NCBI RefSeq assembly: GCF_900102625.1
Contig: NZ_FMZC01000021.1
Span: forward strand, 1-64,000
Length of the DNA stretch: 64,000 nt
From: Paracidovorax valerianellae
GTDB lineage: Bacteria; Pseudomonadota; Gammaproteobacteria; Burkholderiales; Burkholderiaceae_C
Direction of reading: 5' to 3'
The position numbers and the translations under genes were made by a program. The stretch's first letter is position 1. The number at the start of each line of letters is the position of its first letter. The notes under the pieces were generated by a model. That model made no database searches. It was not told where the DNA came from and saw only the letters and a list, made by a program, of their open reading frames with translations. This document shows, one piece after another, positions 1 through 13,999 of this stretch.

Positions 1-1
1 C

Positions 2-1192
<1,191 letters not shown>

Positions 1193-1303
1193 TTTGAATC
1201 TCCAAAGAGCAATGCCTGTGTCAGGGTTTAACGTCTGCATTCGGTTGCTGATTCATCCCGCACAGGGCAACAGGACGGCACCGGATCGCAGATTGCAAGA
1301 AAC

Positions 1304-1369
1304 TTGCTACTGATTCGATAGCTGTCAGCGCTCATTCAATAAACGCTGACAGCCCATTTCATTCAAACC
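1304..1369. repeat. Dispersed palindromic repeat, copy R1
   Basis: The fusA-tuf spacer carries perfect 10-bp arms GCTGTCAGCG (1321-1330) and CGCTGACAGC (1344-1353) around a 13-nt loop. They are preceded by a GATAGC motif and followed by a CATTT...TCAAA tail. The GATAGCTGTCAGCG core is shared with copy R2 near 6.74 kb. It could fold in the mRNA between fusA and tuf, but it has no U-tract of its own. Confidence 0.7.
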
Positions 1370-1408
1370 AACCAAAAGGGCTCGCGGAACGAACCCTCCT
1401 TTGACCAA

Positions 1409-3511
<2,103 letters not shown>

Positions 3512-3661
3512 GGTAAATCCTTGGTTGAACGTTGTGTTCGTGTGATGGGCCACCCGCGGTTGCGACGCAGCACCACAATTTGCCGGTGACCTGAATCAAG
3601 ATAAGGCCGCAGGCAGAAAATGCCAGCGGCCTTACGTTTGCACCGGAAAAAGCCTGAAGGC

Positions 3662-4135
3662 TTAGAAGCGGAAGTGGCTGAATGCCTTGTTGGCTTCGGC
3701 CATGCGGTGCACTTCGTCACGGCGTTTCATCGCGCCGCCACGGCCTTCCGTGGCTTCCAGGAGTTCGTTGGCCAGGCGTTGCGCCATCGACTTTTCGCCG
3801 CGCTTGCGGGCGGCTTCCTTGATCCAGCGCATCGACAGCGCCAGACGGCGCACGGGGCGCACTTCCACGGGAACCTGGTAGTTCGCACCGCCCACGCGGC
3901 GGGACTTCACTTCGACCATGGGCTTCACGTTGTTGATGGCAACGGTGAAGGCTTCCAGAGGGTCCTTGTCAGGATGCTTCTTCTCGATCAGTTCCAGAGC
4001 GCCGTAAATGATGCGCTCTGCCACTGCCTTTTTGCCGCCTTCCATGATCACGTTCATGAATTTGGACAGCTCTACATTGCCGAACTTGGGATCCGGCAGG
4101 ATTTCACGTTTGGGGACTTCGCGACGACGTGGCAT
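3662..4135 (-). CDS. rpsG: 30S ribosomal protein S7
   Basis: This 157-residue primary binder nucleates the 30S head on the 3' domain of 16S rRNA. The sequence [17 protein letters not shown] followed by the [12 protein letters not shown] segment is typical, and length and ends match the family. It lies between rpsL and fusA in the same direction. In enterobacteria S7 represses the str operon by binding the rpsL-rpsG spacer. The 169-bp spacer here is long enough for such a site, but I could not identify a matching fold. Confidence 0.98.
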   Translation of the reverse strand: MPRRREVPKREILPDPKFGNVELSKFMNVIMEGGKKAVAERIIYGALELIEKKHPDKDPLEAFTVAINNVKPMVEVKSRRVGGANYQVPVEVRPVRRLALSMRWIKEAARKRGEKSMAQRLANELLEATEGRGGAMKRRDEVHRMAEANKAFSHFRF

Positions 4136-4304
4136 TTTTTACCTCTATCTTTGCTTCAGTTGGCATCTTTTCAGACACCGCGAGAGCCAATGAAGGACTC
4201 CCACTTACTCGACCCGCGCAGACAACCTGCGTTTGGGGCCACTACGCTGCATCACCGCGCCACGCGGGAACAGCACCGAAAATTCTTGTGCAAAAGCGCA
4301 GGGC

Positions 4305-4682
4305 TTACTTGGCCTTGGGCTTCTTGGCACCGTACTTGGAGCGCGCTTGCTTGCGGTCTTTCACGCCTTGCAAGTCGAGCGAGCCGCGCACGATGTGGTA
4401 ACGCACACCGGGCAAGTCCTTGACACGACCGCCGCGAACCAGCACGACGCTGTGTTCTTGCAGGTTGTGGCCTTCGCCGCCGATGTAGGAAATGACTTCG
4501 AAACCGTTGGTCAGGCGAACCTTTGCGACCTTCCGCAGAGCGGAGTTAGGCTTCTTTGGCGTCGTGGTGTACACACGGGTGCACACGCCGCGGCGCTGGG
4601 GAGAGTTTTCCATCGCAGGGCTCTTGGACTTGATCTTTTCGACCTCGCGCCCCTGACGGACCAGTTGATTGATGGTTGGCAT
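4305..4682 (-). CDS. rpsL: 30S ribosomal protein S12
   Basis: This 125-residue protein of the decoding centre controls translational accuracy. The loops [11 protein letters not shown] and [13 protein letters not shown] are intact. Lys43 and Lys88, the two positions whose substitution gives streptomycin resistance, are both lysine, so a streptomycin-sensitive S12 allele is expected. The start ATG at 4682 ([10 protein letters not shown]) is the family start; an in-frame extension to about 4787 runs through the promoter and is rejected. It is the first gene of the str operon. Confidence 0.98.
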   Translation of the reverse strand: MPTINQLVRQGREVEKIKSKSPAMENSPQRRGVCTRVYTTTPKKPNSALRKVAKVRLTNGFEVISYIGGEGHNLQEHSVVLVRGGRVKDLPGVRYHIVRGSLDLQGVKDRKQARSKYGAKKPKAK

Positions 4683-4758
4683 GAATACGTCCCTAAACGT
4701 GAAATGCTTCGTGAAAAACGAAAACGTGAATCCCTTCGGAAATTCCGAAAAGCTTTCT

Positions 4759-4787
4759 AGTGTAGCAGGTTGGTGTGACCGGAGCAA
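4759..4787 (-). promoter_or_regulatory. Predicted sigma-70 promoter of the str operon
   Basis: Reading the minus strand, TTGCTC (4787-4782) and TACACT (4764-4759) are separated by exactly 17 bp, giving a roughly 70-nt leader before rpsL. A 15-nt palindrome TTCGGAAATTCCGAA (4735-4749) lies at the start of that leader and may be a regulatory site. The assignment is by pattern only. Confidence 0.6.
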
Positions 4788-4791
4788 TCGC

Positions 4792-4810
4792 CGGGCCGTC
4801 CACCGGCCCG
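4792..4810 (-). terminator. GC-rich hairpin after dacA, possible weak terminator
   Basis: CGGGCCG and CGGCCCG arms (7 bp) enclose a 5-nt loop, a few bases past the dacA stop codon. There is no clear U-tract. The hairpin abuts the -35 element of the rpsL promoter, so it may separate dacA transcripts from the str operon. Confidence 0.35.
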
Positions 4811-4817
4811 CCGCGTG

Positions 4818-5999
4818 TCACTTGATCCACAGGCGCATGGCGTCCCAGGCGCGGCCGAAGATGCCGGCCTGCTCCACGGCCTCCAGCGCCACCAGCGGCA
4901 CTTCGGCGATCTGCTGCTCGCCCAGCGAGACCTTGAGCGTTCCGATCGACTGGCCCTTGGTGAAAGGCGCGACGAGCGGATCGGTGCGCACGATCTGCGT
5001 CGTGACCTTGCCTGCGCTGCCGGCTGGCACGGTGACCACGATGGCGTCCGGACGGCCGATCTTGATAGTGTTTTGCTTGCCCTTCCAGACCGCGGGCGTG
5101 GCAGCGGGCTGGCCGGCATCGAACAGCTTGACGGCGTCGAAAGCGGTGTAGCCCCAGTTCAGGAGCTTCTGGCTTTCGTTCGCGCGGGCGTTCTCGCTGG
5201 AGGCCCCAAGCACGATGGACAACAGGCGGCGCTGGCCGACATTCGGGAAGTCGCGCTTGGACGTGGCCACCAGGCAGTAGCCGGCGGCGGCGGTGTGGCC
5301 GGTCTTGAGGCCGTCTACCGTGGGATCACGGAACAGCAGCGAATTGCGGTTGGTGCCATTGGAGGGTGGCGTGCCGGGGTAGGCGTAGTGCTTGGTCGCG
5401 TAGTAATGCATGTACTCCGGAAAGTCCTGCATCAAGCGGGTGGCCAGCACGCCCAGATCGCGCGCGGTGGTGGTATGGCCCGGCTCGGTCAACCCCTCGG
5501 GGTTCTTGTACGCCGTGTTCTTCATGCCCAAGGCCTTGGCCTGGTCGTTCATGAGCTTGACGAAGTTCTCGGCGGTGCCGCCCACGCCTTCGGCGAGCGC
5601 CATGGTGGCGTCGTTGCCCGACTGCACGATCATCCCCTTGATGAGGTCTTCCACCGGCACCTGCATCTTGGGGTCGATGAACATGCGGGAGCCTGGCATC
5701 TTCCAGGCCAGCACGCTCACGGGCAGCTTCTGCTCCAGGGTGATCTTCTTGGCGCGCAGCGCGTCGAAGACCAGGTAGCCCGTCATGAGCTTGGTGAGGG
5801 ACGCCTGCTCCACCGGTGCGTCGATGTCCTTGGAGGCCAGCACCTGGCCCGCCGTCACATCGAGGAGCAGGTAATTGCGCGCGGCGATTTCGGGCGGCTG
5901 GGGGGCCTGCCCTTGCGCCCACAGGACGGCAGGGGCCAGCACGGCGGCAAGAACGAAGGAGCGCAGCGTGGGCAGGAGAATCTTCATGGAAACAGGCAT
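4818..5999 (-). CDS. dacA: D-alanyl-D-alanine carboxypeptidase (PBP5/6 type)
   Basis: This 393-residue penicillin-binding protein trims the terminal D-Ala from peptidoglycan stem peptides in the periplasm. An N-terminal signal peptide ends near AWA-QG (about residue 29). The acyl-serine SLTK is at 67-70, SGN at 127-129 and KTG at 232-234, followed by the PBP5 C-terminal beta domain and a terminal amphipathic stretch (AWDAMRLWIK) that anchors such enzymes to the membrane. A second ATG four codons in (5987) is an equally plausible start; neither has a strong ribosome-binding site. It lies upstream of, and in the same direction as, the str operon. Confidence 0.95.
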   Translation of the reverse strand: MPVSMKILLPTLRSFVLAAVLAPAVLWAQGQAPQPPEIAARNYLLLDVTAGQVLASKDIDAPVEQASLTKLMTGYLVFDALRAKKITLEQKLPVSVLAWKMPGSRMFIDPKMQVPVEDLIKGMIVQSGNDATMALAEGVGGTAENFVKLMNDQAKALGMKNTAYKNPEGLTEPGHTTTARDLGVLATRLMQDFPEYMHYYATKHYAYPGTPPSNGTNRNSLLFRDPTVDGLKTGHTAAAGYCLVATSKRDFPNVGQRRLLSIVLGASSENARANESQKLLNWGYTAFDAVKLFDAGQPAATPAVWKGKQNTIKIGRPDAIVVTVPAGSAGKVTTQIVRTDPLVAPFTKGQSIGTLKVSLGEQQIAEVPLVALEAVEQAGIFGRAWDAMRLWIK

Positions 6000-6084
6000 T
6001 CGGACAGGAAACGGTGGAACGGAACGGCGGTTGCGACCGCGGCCGATCGCGCGCGGTGCGGTAGAGGGAGCGGCTGAGCGGCGG

Positions 6085-6726
6085 TCAGTTCCCCGCCAGC
6101 AGATGGCGGGACACCAAGTTTTTCAGGAGCGGCAATTGTCCGTGAAAGAAATGCCCGCCGCCCGGTACGACTGTGACGGGGAGTATCTGCGGCCGCGCCC
6201 AGTCCATGACGGCCGCGAGCGGCACCGTGTCGTCCTGCTCGCCGTGCACGATGAGCGTGCGGTCATGGGCCTCCGCCGGTACGGGCGCCACCGTGAAACG
6301 GCTGGCCGCGGTGCCGACGAGCACGATGCGCTCGATGGCGCGCTCGCCCCAGAGCCGCTCCACGGCGTGGCTGGTGACGAAGGCGCCGAACGAGAACCCG
6401 GCCAGGGCCAGCGGTCCGTCGGGCGCCGTCTGGCGAATCACTTCCAGGAAATCCTCCAGCTCGCCCTGCCCGGCGTCGTGCGTGCCGGCGCTGGCGCCGA
6501 CGCCGCGAAAATTGAAGCGCACCGCGGTCCATCCGCTGTGCACAAAGGCGCGCGCCAGGGTCTGCACCACCTTGTTGTCCATGGCGCCGCCGAACAGGGG
6601 ATGCGGATGGGCGATCACGGCGACGCCGCGCGACGGGCCGTCGTCGGCCACCTGGGCCGCGTCGCGGGCCGCTTCGATGGCACCGGCCGCTCCGGCAAGG
6701 GTCAGGCGTTCAGTCTGGGCATTCAC
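6085..6726 (-). CDS. Alpha/beta hydrolase
   Basis: This 213-residue single-domain alpha/beta hydrolase has the HPHPLFGG segment typical of a widespread proteobacterial subgroup. The nucleophile elbow GFSFG is at 110-114 (Ser112), a likely acid lies in HGEQDDTVP and a His in GGGHFFHG. No signal peptide is visible, so it is probably cytosolic. The natural substrate is unknown. The start taken is a GTG at 6726 with no clear ribosome-binding site. A dispersed repeat separates it from the ferredoxin gene upstream. Confidence 0.82.
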   Translation of the reverse strand: MNAQTERLTLAGAAGAIEAARDAAQVADDGPSRGVAVIAHPHPLFGGAMDNKVVQTLARAFVHSGWTAVRFNFRGVGASAGTHDAGQGELEDFLEVIRQTAPDGPLALAGFSFGAFVTSHAVERLWGERAIERIVLVGTAASRFTVAPVPAEAHDRTLIVHGEQDDTVPLAAVMDWARPQILPVTVVPGGGHFFHGQLPLLKNLVSRHLLAGN

Positions 6727-6731
6727 GTTGA

Positions 6732-6799
6732 TTTGCTATTTAATTGATAGCTGTCAGCGCAATAACCACTAGGGCGGACAGCCAAAATGGCTTAAAAAT
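6732..6799. repeat. Dispersed palindromic repeat, copy R2
   Basis: It has a GCTAT...GATAGC box, then CTGTCAGCGCAATAACC, CACTAGGG and a GGACAGCCAAAATGGCTT tail. The GCGCAATAACCACTAGGG part is the reverse complement of the core of copy R4 near 19.26 kb, and the GATAGCTGTCAGCGC part matches R1. It lies between the ferredoxin and hydrolase genes. Confidence 0.75.
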
Positions 6800-6813
6800 C
6801 GAAACTAGGGCGA

Positions 6814-7173
6814 TCAGCGCCCGAGTTCCGGTGGGGTGAGCAACCGCTCGACGATCTGGCCGTTCTTGAGGTGCGACTCCACGATTTCGTCGATGTCGCT
6901 GCCGTCCACGAAGGTGTACCAGGTCCCTTCGGGGTAGACCACGGCGACGGGCCCGCCGGCGCAGCGGTCCAGGCAGCCGGCCTTGTTCACCCGCACCTTG
7001 CCGGGGCCGGAGAGACCGGCGGCCTTGACCTGGGACTTGCACCGGTCGAACGCAGCCTGCGCGCCATGGTGGGCGCAGCTGTCTTCACCGTTGGTGCGGT
7101 CGTTCAGGCAAAAGAAGATGTGGCGGGCGTAGTAGCCAGGCTGCGCGGCTGGCGGCGTGGGGGTGTCGGTCAT
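6814..7173 (-). CDS. Thioredoxin-like [2Fe-2S] ferredoxin
   Basis: This 119-residue protein of the thioredoxin-like 2Fe-2S ferredoxin family probably carries electrons in the cytosol. Cysteines are at 22, 33, 45, 67 and 71. Cys22 and Cys33 near the N-terminus, with Cys67 and Cys71 in GCLDRCAGG, fit the usual cluster-ligand spacing of the family. The partner enzyme is not evident from the neighbourhood. It reads toward the alpha/beta hydrolase, and 39 bp separate it from the VanZ-like gene upstream. Confidence 0.88.
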   Translation of the reverse strand: MTDTPTPPAAQPGYYARHIFFCLNDRTNGEDSCAHHGAQAAFDRCKSQVKAAGLSGPGKVRVNKAGCLDRCAGGPVAVVYPEGTWYTFVDGSDIDEIVESHLKNGQIVERLLTPPELGR

Positions 7174-7212
7174 TCGGGCATTTTAGGAGCCGGTGCGCGG
7201 CGGCGTGTCGGC

Positions 7213-8313
7213 CTAAGCCGTCTCGCGGTCCCGCCGCGCCACGCGCTGCACCACATAGACCAGCGTGACATAGGGCCAGAGCCAGCCCAGCCACTGGCCG
7301 ATGCCATAAAAGCGGATGAAGCGGCCCTGCTCCCAGGCCTGCAGCGTGTCGGCGAAGTAGGCGCTCGTGGGCGCCTGGTTGAGGATGTTGAGCTGCAGCA
7401 TCAGCAGCAGCAGCAACACCGCTGCGCTGGCGCGGCGGGGCAGGCCGACCAGCATCAGCGCCACCGCCATGCCGGCCCACACGCCCACGCGGGCCGGGGT
7501 GCCCAGCCATTCCCACGCATGCGCCGGCCCGTAGCTGAGCGCCGAAGACAGGGCGGTCACCGACACGCCGGCCACGACGGTGGCGAGCGAGAACGCCACG
7601 CGGCGGCCGATATGGCGGATCACGCAATAGCCCAGCAGGCACGGCACCAGCAGACCCAGCATCACGGCAAGCAGTTCGGCGCTGGGCGACAGGGCCTCAA
7701 GAGGCGTTTCGCGCATCGGCAGCCAGTCCAGAAAAGGCGTGTCGGACAGCAGATCTTCGAGCGCAATTTCGAGCCGCTCCCACATCTGGCCCAGCCCGAA
7801 CGGCACCGCCGCTGGAAACAGCAGCGCCACCGGCCAGAGCGCGAGCAGCGCCAGGGCCCCGCTGGCGTCGGGCACGAACCAGCGCGCGCGCAGCCGGCTC
7901 CATCGGTCCAGCGCGCCCAGCCGTTCCAGCAAGGTGGCCAGCAGCGCTCCGGCCAGGGTCCCCAGCGCGTTCAGCACCAGATCCATGTTGGAGGGCACGC
8001 GCCGCGGCAGGTAGATCTGCAGAAACTCCATCAGCATCGCCAGCAGCCCACCGGCCAGCGCCGCGAGCGGCACCGCGGCCCGTGGCCAGCCGGTGCGCAG
8101 CAGGGCCAGCGCCAGCAGGAAGCCGAAGGGTGCGTAGCCCGCGATGTTGATGTTGACGTCGAACCAGGTCCAGTACGGCGGCGGAATGCGCGCCGTCAGG
8201 AAGACCCAGGGCGAGATGCCCTGTTCGCGCCAGCCGTCGAAAGGAAACAGGCTGGCGAAGACCACGAGGGCCGCGTAGATCAGCGCCAGGGGCCAGGCGG
8301 ATGTCTTGTGCAC
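7213..8313 (-). CDS. VanZ-like multi-pass membrane protein
   Basis: This 366-residue, very hydrophobic protein has about nine predicted membrane helices. The N-terminal part (LFPFDGWREQG, then FDVNINIAGYAPFGFLLAL) matches the VanZ-like family, whose best-known member affects teicoplanin resistance; the biochemical role is unknown. The C-terminal half adds further helices beyond the minimal VanZ domain. The start is a GTG at 8313 without a convincing ribosome-binding site. It lies 33 bp after hemJ in the same direction, so co-transcription is likely. Confidence 0.8.
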   Translation of the reverse strand: MHKTSAWPLALIYAALVVFASLFPFDGWREQGISPWVFLTARIPPPYWTWFDVNINIAGYAPFGFLLALALLRTGWPRAAVPLAALAGGLLAMLMEFLQIYLPRRVPSNMDLVLNALGTLAGALLATLLERLGALDRWSRLRARWFVPDASGALALLALWPVALLFPAAVPFGLGQMWERLEIALEDLLSDTPFLDWLPMRETPLEALSPSAELLAVMLGLLVPCLLGYCVIRHIGRRVAFSLATVVAGVSVTALSSALSYGPAHAWEWLGTPARVGVWAGMAVALMLVGLPRRASAAVLLLLLMLQLNILNQAPTSAYFADTLQAWEQGRFIRFYGIGQWLGWLWPYVTLVYVVQRVARRDRETA

Positions 8314-8346
8314 GTCGAGGGGGCGCGCGGCCAGCGCTTGATGGGT

Positions 8347-9943
<1,597 letters not shown>

Positions 9944-10019
9944 ACCAGACCGCCAGCGGCGCCTGCCCGCCTGCGGTGCAGGCGCCGGCCCTCCCCGCCC
10001 TGTCCTGCCCCAGGCCTTC

Positions 10020-11165
10020 ATGCGCATCTTTCACATCCACCAGGGCAACGCCACCGAGCTGGCCGCCCTGCCCTCCCAGCCCCCGGCCGCAGGCTTTTTC
10101 TGGATCTCCTGCACACGGGCGGCCTTCGGCGAGCAACTGGGCCTGGTGCAGGCCGCGCTGCAGGCCACTACCGGACTGCAACTGGTGGACCTGCACGTGT
10201 CCGACCTGCTGAACGCGCAACTGCCATCGCACTACGACTACACCTCGCAGTACGACCTGCTGGTGTTTCGCCGGCTGGCAGCCACTGGTGCGGGGACGGC
10301 GCCGTCCAGTCTTCCCTCTGCGCCCACAGCGACCGCAACGCCGCCGGAACGCATGAGCGGCCCGCCCGTCTTGCGGCGCATCGACACCAGCCCCGTGGGG
10401 TTCGCGGTGTTCGACCAGGTGCTGCTGTCGGTGCACCCGTCCGACTGCGCGGTGCGCGATGCCTACGCGTCGCGCCTGCTGGCCGCCGCGCGTGGCGAGG
10501 CGCAGCGCGATCCCCGGCCAGGCGCGTCGCCCGCGGGGCGCCTGCCGACGTCGCCCGCCGATCTGATGATGCGGGTCGTCAACCTCATCGTGGACGGCTA
10601 CCTGGACCTGCGCCGCGAACTGAGCCGCCAGCTCGACCACTGGCAGTCCGAACTGCTCAAGCCCCGGGCACGCTTCGCCAACTGGAATGCGCTGTTGGAA
10701 GCGCGGCTCGCGCTGCACCAGCTCGACGAGATCTGCGAAGACCAGAACACCGCCGTGCAGGACTGGATCGACGCGGTCGAAACCTGGCCCGAGCCCGAAA
10801 CCCCGGCGCTAGAGCGCGAACTGGACCTGCTCAAGGTGCGCAGCCGCGACGTGCTGGAGCACATCGAACGCGTGGTGCACCACGTGCGCCGGCTGGAGCA
10901 GAGCACCGAGACCGCCGTGCAGATGCACTTCAGCGTGCAGAGCAACCGCACCAACGACATCATGCGCACGCTGACGGCGCTCACCGCCGTGTTCCTGCCG
11001 CTGAACCTCATCGCCGGCATCTTCGGCATGAACTTCGAATTCATTCCGCTCGTGCACAAGCAAGATGGCTTTTGGTGGGCGATGGGTTCGATGATGGTGA
11101 TCGCCGTTTCGCTGATCGCGCTGTTCTGGCGCAAGCGCTACCTGGCGCGCACCGGCCAGCACTGA
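10020..11165 (+). CDS. CorA-family divalent cation transporter
   Basis: This 381-residue protein has a long cytosolic N-terminal domain, a helical funnel rich in charged residues and two C-terminal membrane helices. The signature GMN is at 336-338 in GIFGMNFEFIPLVHKQDGFWWAM, which defines the CorA/ZntB channel superfamily. Residues about 95-125 form a proline/alanine-rich insert not usual in CorA. Whether Mg, Co or Zn is carried cannot be decided. It lies 76 bp after hemB and may be read through from it. Confidence 0.88.
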   Translation: MRIFHIHQGNATELAALPSQPPAAGFFWISCTRAAFGEQLGLVQAALQATTGLQLVDLHVSDLLNAQLPSHYDYTSQYDLLVFRRLAATGAGTAPSSLPSAPTATATPPERMSGPPVLRRIDTSPVGFAVFDQVLLSVHPSDCAVRDAYASRLLAAARGEAQRDPRPGASPAGRLPTSPADLMMRVVNLIVDGYLDLRRELSRQLDHWQSELLKPRARFANWNALLEARLALHQLDEICEDQNTAVQDWIDAVETWPEPETPALERELDLLKVRSRDVLEHIERVVHHVRRLEQSTETAVQMHFSVQSNRTNDIMRTLTALTAVFLPLNLIAGIFGMNFEFIPLVHKQDGFWWAMGSMMVIAVSLIALFWRKRYLARTGQH

Positions 11166-11295
11166 AGCCGGTCCTGGCCGCAGCGTTGCACCCGGGCAAG
11201 GCTGCGCGGCATGGCATGGTGCGCTGGGTACGGCGCCGATAGAATCGCGCCCCCGTTCCAACACCCCGCAATGCCGGTCCTCCGGCGCTTCTCCC

Positions 11296-12291
11296 ATGGC
11301 CCACATCCTCGTCGACGAGCTCGTCAAGACCTACCGCATCGCCGAGCGCGCGCCAGGCCTGGGCGGCGCGCTGCGCGGGTTGCTGCACCGGCGCACGCGC
11401 ACGGTGGCGGCGTTGTCGGGCGTGTCGTTCACGCTGGAGCGCGGCGAATTGCTGGGCTTCATCGGGCCCAACGGCGCGGGCAAATCCACCACCATCAAGA
11501 TCCTGTCCGGCATTCTGCGGCCCGATGGCGGGCGTGTTGAGATCGATGGCCGCCACCCCAGCGACGACCGCGAGCGCCACGTCGCGCACATCGGCGTGGT
11601 GTTCGGCCAGCGCACCCAGCTCTGGTGGGATCTGCCGGTGGGCGAGGGCTTCGATCTGCTGCGGGACATCTACCGCGTGGACGAACGGCGCTACCGCCGC
11701 GCTCGCGATGAACTGGTGACGCTGCTGTCGCTGGAGAGCGTGCTGGCGCAGCCCGTGCGCCAGCTTTCGCTGGGCCAGCGCATGCGCGCAGAGATCGCGG
11801 CGGCGCTGCTGCACGAGCCCGACATCCTGTTTCTCGACGAGCCCACCATCGGCCTGGATGCGCCCTCCAAGCTCGCGGTGCGGGACTTCGTGCGCCGCGC
11901 CAACCGAGAGCGCGGCACGACCGTGCTGCTCACCACGCACGACATGCACGACATCGAGGCCCTGGCCGAGCGGGTGATCGTGATCGGCCATGGCCGCGTG
12001 CTGGCCGACAGCCCCGTCGAAGCCCTGCGCGCCCAGGTGATGGCAGAGCGGCGCCTGGTGGTGGACTTCGGCCACGACGCGCCCTCGCTGGCGCCGCAAC
12101 CGGGCGTCTCCGTCCATGCCCGCGAAGGCCGCACGCTGGTGCTGGGGTTCGATCCTGCGCAGACGACGGCGCCGGCCCTCATCGCGCAACTGGTGGCCGC
12201 GCACGAGGTGCAGGACATCCGCCTGGAAGGCCTGGCGATCGAAGAAGTCATCGCGCGCTTTTACGCCCTGCACGGCGCGGCCGAGGCATGA
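11296..12291 (+). CDS. ABC-2 type transporter, ATP-binding protein
   Basis: This 331-residue ABC ATPase is of the type paired with two ABC-2 permeases (COG4586-like). Walker A is GPNGAGKST, the signature region is LSLGQRMRAEIAAALLHEP and Walker B is ILFLDEPTIGLD. The RTRTVAAL stretch before the first beta strand is typical of the subgroup. The stop codon overlaps the start of the first permease by 4 bp (ATGA), so the subunits are translationally coupled. The substrate is unknown; the family is described only as an uncharacterised exporter. Confidence 0.92.
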   Translation: MAHILVDELVKTYRIAERAPGLGGALRGLLHRRTRTVAALSGVSFTLERGELLGFIGPNGAGKSTTIKILSGILRPDGGRVEIDGRHPSDDRERHVAHIGVVFGQRTQLWWDLPVGEGFDLLRDIYRVDERRYRRARDELVTLLSLESVLAQPVRQLSLGQRMRAEIAAALLHEPDILFLDEPTIGLDAPSKLAVRDFVRRANRERGTTVLLTTHDMHDIEALAERVIVIGHGRVLADSPVEALRAQVMAERRLVVDFGHDAPSLAPQPGVSVHAREGRTLVLGFDPAQTTAPALIAQLVAAHEVQDIRLEGLAIEEVIARFYALHGAAEA

Positions 12292-13124
12292 GGCCCCCGC
12301 TCGCGCTGCGGCCCTACACCGCGGCCTTCGTTTCGCGCTTTCTGCAGATGCTGCAATACCGCACGGCCGCGCTGGCGGGCTTCGGCACGCAGTGCTGGTG
12401 GGGCGGCATCAAGGTGATGGTGCTGGCCGCGTTCTACGGCGGCTCCGCCGCTTCGGGCGCGCCCATGCCGCTGCAGCAGGCCATCACTTACACGTGGCTG
12501 GCGCAGGGGTTGCTCGCGCTGCTGCCGTGGTCGGGCGACCCGGAAGTGGCGCAGGCTGTGCGCACGGGCGCCGTCGCCTACGACCGCCTTCGGCCGGTGG
12601 ACGCCTACGGGCTGTGGTTTGCGCGCAGCGCCGGCTGGATCGCCGCGCGCGTGCTGCCGCGGCTGGCGCTCATGGTGGTTTTCTCCGCGCTGCTGCTGCC
12701 GCTGCTGGGCTGGCGCGAGTGGTCCTGGCAGCCCCCGGCCGGTGCGGCTGCGATGCTGGCGTTTTCCGTCTCGGCGGGGCTGGCGGTGCTGTTGTCCACC
12801 GCACTCGTGATGCTGCTGAACGTGGCGGCGGCCGCAGCGCTGAACGAGCGCGGCATCAATGCGCTCGCCGTGCCGGCGGTGGTGGTGCTCTCGGGCAACC
12901 TGCTGCCGCTGACGCTGCTGCCAGACGCCTGGCAATGGGCGCTCATCGTGCAGCCGCTGGCCGGGCTGCTGGACATTCCCTCGCGCCTGTACTTCGGGCA
13001 ATGGACCGGCGGTCAGGCGGCGGCGGGGCTGGCGCTGCAAGCGTTCTGGATCGCCGTGCTGGTGGCGCTGGGCCGCCTGGCGATGGGGCGCACCTTGCGC
13101 CACCTTGAAATCCAAGGCGGCTGA
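12288..13124 (+). CDS. ABC-2 type transporter permease (first)
   Basis: This 278-residue integral membrane protein has about six helices and follows the ATPase with a 4-bp overlap. The early segment LQYRTAALAGFGTQCWWGGIKVMVLAAFY fits the COG4587-type ABC-2 permeases, which are always found with a partner of COG3694 type and an ATPase of COG4586 type. The second permease follows directly. Its role is to form half of the membrane channel. Confidence 0.88.
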   Translation: MRPPLALRPYTAAFVSRFLQMLQYRTAALAGFGTQCWWGGIKVMVLAAFYGGSAASGAPMPLQQAITYTWLAQGLLALLPWSGDPEVAQAVRTGAVAYDRLRPVDAYGLWFARSAGWIAARVLPRLALMVVFSALLLPLLGWREWSWQPPAGAAAMLAFSVSAGLAVLLSTALVMLLNVAAAAALNERGINALAVPAVVVLSGNLLPLTLLPDAWQWALIVQPLAGLLDIPSRLYFGQWTGGQAAAGLALQAFWIAVLVALGRLAMGRTLRHLEIQGG

Positions 13125-13125
13125 G

Positions 13126-13929
13126 ATGGGATCGTTCGCACTCTTCATTCGGCTGGCTGGCGCATCGCTGCACGCGCAGGCGCGCTACCCCGCGTCGGCG
13201 TTGCTGATGGCCGTGGGTCAGTTTCTTGCCACGGGTATCGAAGTGATCGCGGTATGGGCACTGTTCCACCGCTTCGGCAGCGTGCAGGGCTGGGGCCTGG
13301 GCGAAGTCGCGCTGTTCTACGGCTTGGTGAATTGCATGTTCGCGGTGGCGGACGCGCTGGGGCGTGGCTTCGATGTGCTCGGCACCGAATTTCTGCGCAC
13401 CGGCGCGTTCGACCGGTTGCTGCTTCGCCCGCGTCCGCTGGCGCTGCAGCTCATGGGGCACGACCTGCGCCTCAGCCGGCTGGGCCGGCTGCTGCAGGGC
13501 CTGGCGGTGCTGGCGTTCGCCACCACGCAGGCACCGATCGACTGGACCCCTGCCACCGTGGCCCTGACGGCCTGGGCCGTGGCGGGCGGGGTGGCCTTGT
13601 TCCTGGGCATTCTGGTGCTGCAGGGCACGCTGGCGTTCTGGACCGTCGAGAGCCTGGAAATCGCCAATGTGCTCACCTACGGCGGCGTGCAGGCCGCGCA
13701 ATACCCGCTGGCGCTGTACGCGCAGTGGTTCCGCCGGCTGCTGACGTTCGCCGTCCCGCTGGCCTGCGTGGCCTATTACCCGGGCCTGGCGATCCTGTCG
13801 CACCCGGACCCGCTGGGCGCGCCCGGTTGGGTGGGCTGGGTGTCGCCGCTGGCCGGCTTCGCCTTTCTGGCGGCGGCTTTCGGCGCGTGGCGCCTGGGCC
13901 TGCGCCACTACGCCTCCACCGGCAGTTGA
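13126..13929 (+). CDS. ABC-2 type transporter permease (second)
   Basis: This 267-residue integral membrane protein has about six helices and is the COG3694-like partner of the preceding permease. The ATG at 13126 sits 1 nt after the stop of the first permease, so it is coupled. An in-frame start 21 bp earlier would overlap the first permease and is less likely. The last gene of the ATPase-permease-permease operon ends 70 bp before the next gene, with the MarR promoter in between. Confidence 0.88.
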   Translation: MGSFALFIRLAGASLHAQARYPASALLMAVGQFLATGIEVIAVWALFHRFGSVQGWGLGEVALFYGLVNCMFAVADALGRGFDVLGTEFLRTGAFDRLLLRPRPLALQLMGHDLRLSRLGRLLQGLAVLAFATTQAPIDWTPATVALTAWAVAGGVALFLGILVLQGTLAFWTVESLEIANVLTYGGVQAAQYPLALYAQWFRRLLTFAVPLACVAYYPGLAILSHPDPLGAPGWVGWVSPLAGFAFLAAAFGAWRLGLRHYASTGS

Positions 13930-13963
13930 GCGGCCTCGCGAACCCGACATGGCAAATAGCGAC

Positions 13964-13992
13964 TTGACAATGTTTGTCTAGACAATTATTGT
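13964..13992 (+). promoter_or_regulatory. Promoter with embedded MarR-type operator
   Basis: TTGACA (13964-13969) and TATTGT (13987-13992) are 17 bp apart. Between and over them lies a palindrome from 13967 to 13992 with a perfect 12-bp centre TTGTCTAGACAA (13974-13985) and outer arms ACAAT and ATTGT. This is the geometry of a MarR dimer site that blocks RNA polymerase. The adjacent gene encodes a MarR regulator and the downstream genes an efflux pump, so autoregulation of the whole operon is expected. Confidence 0.75.
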
Positions 13993-13999
13993 TGCGGCC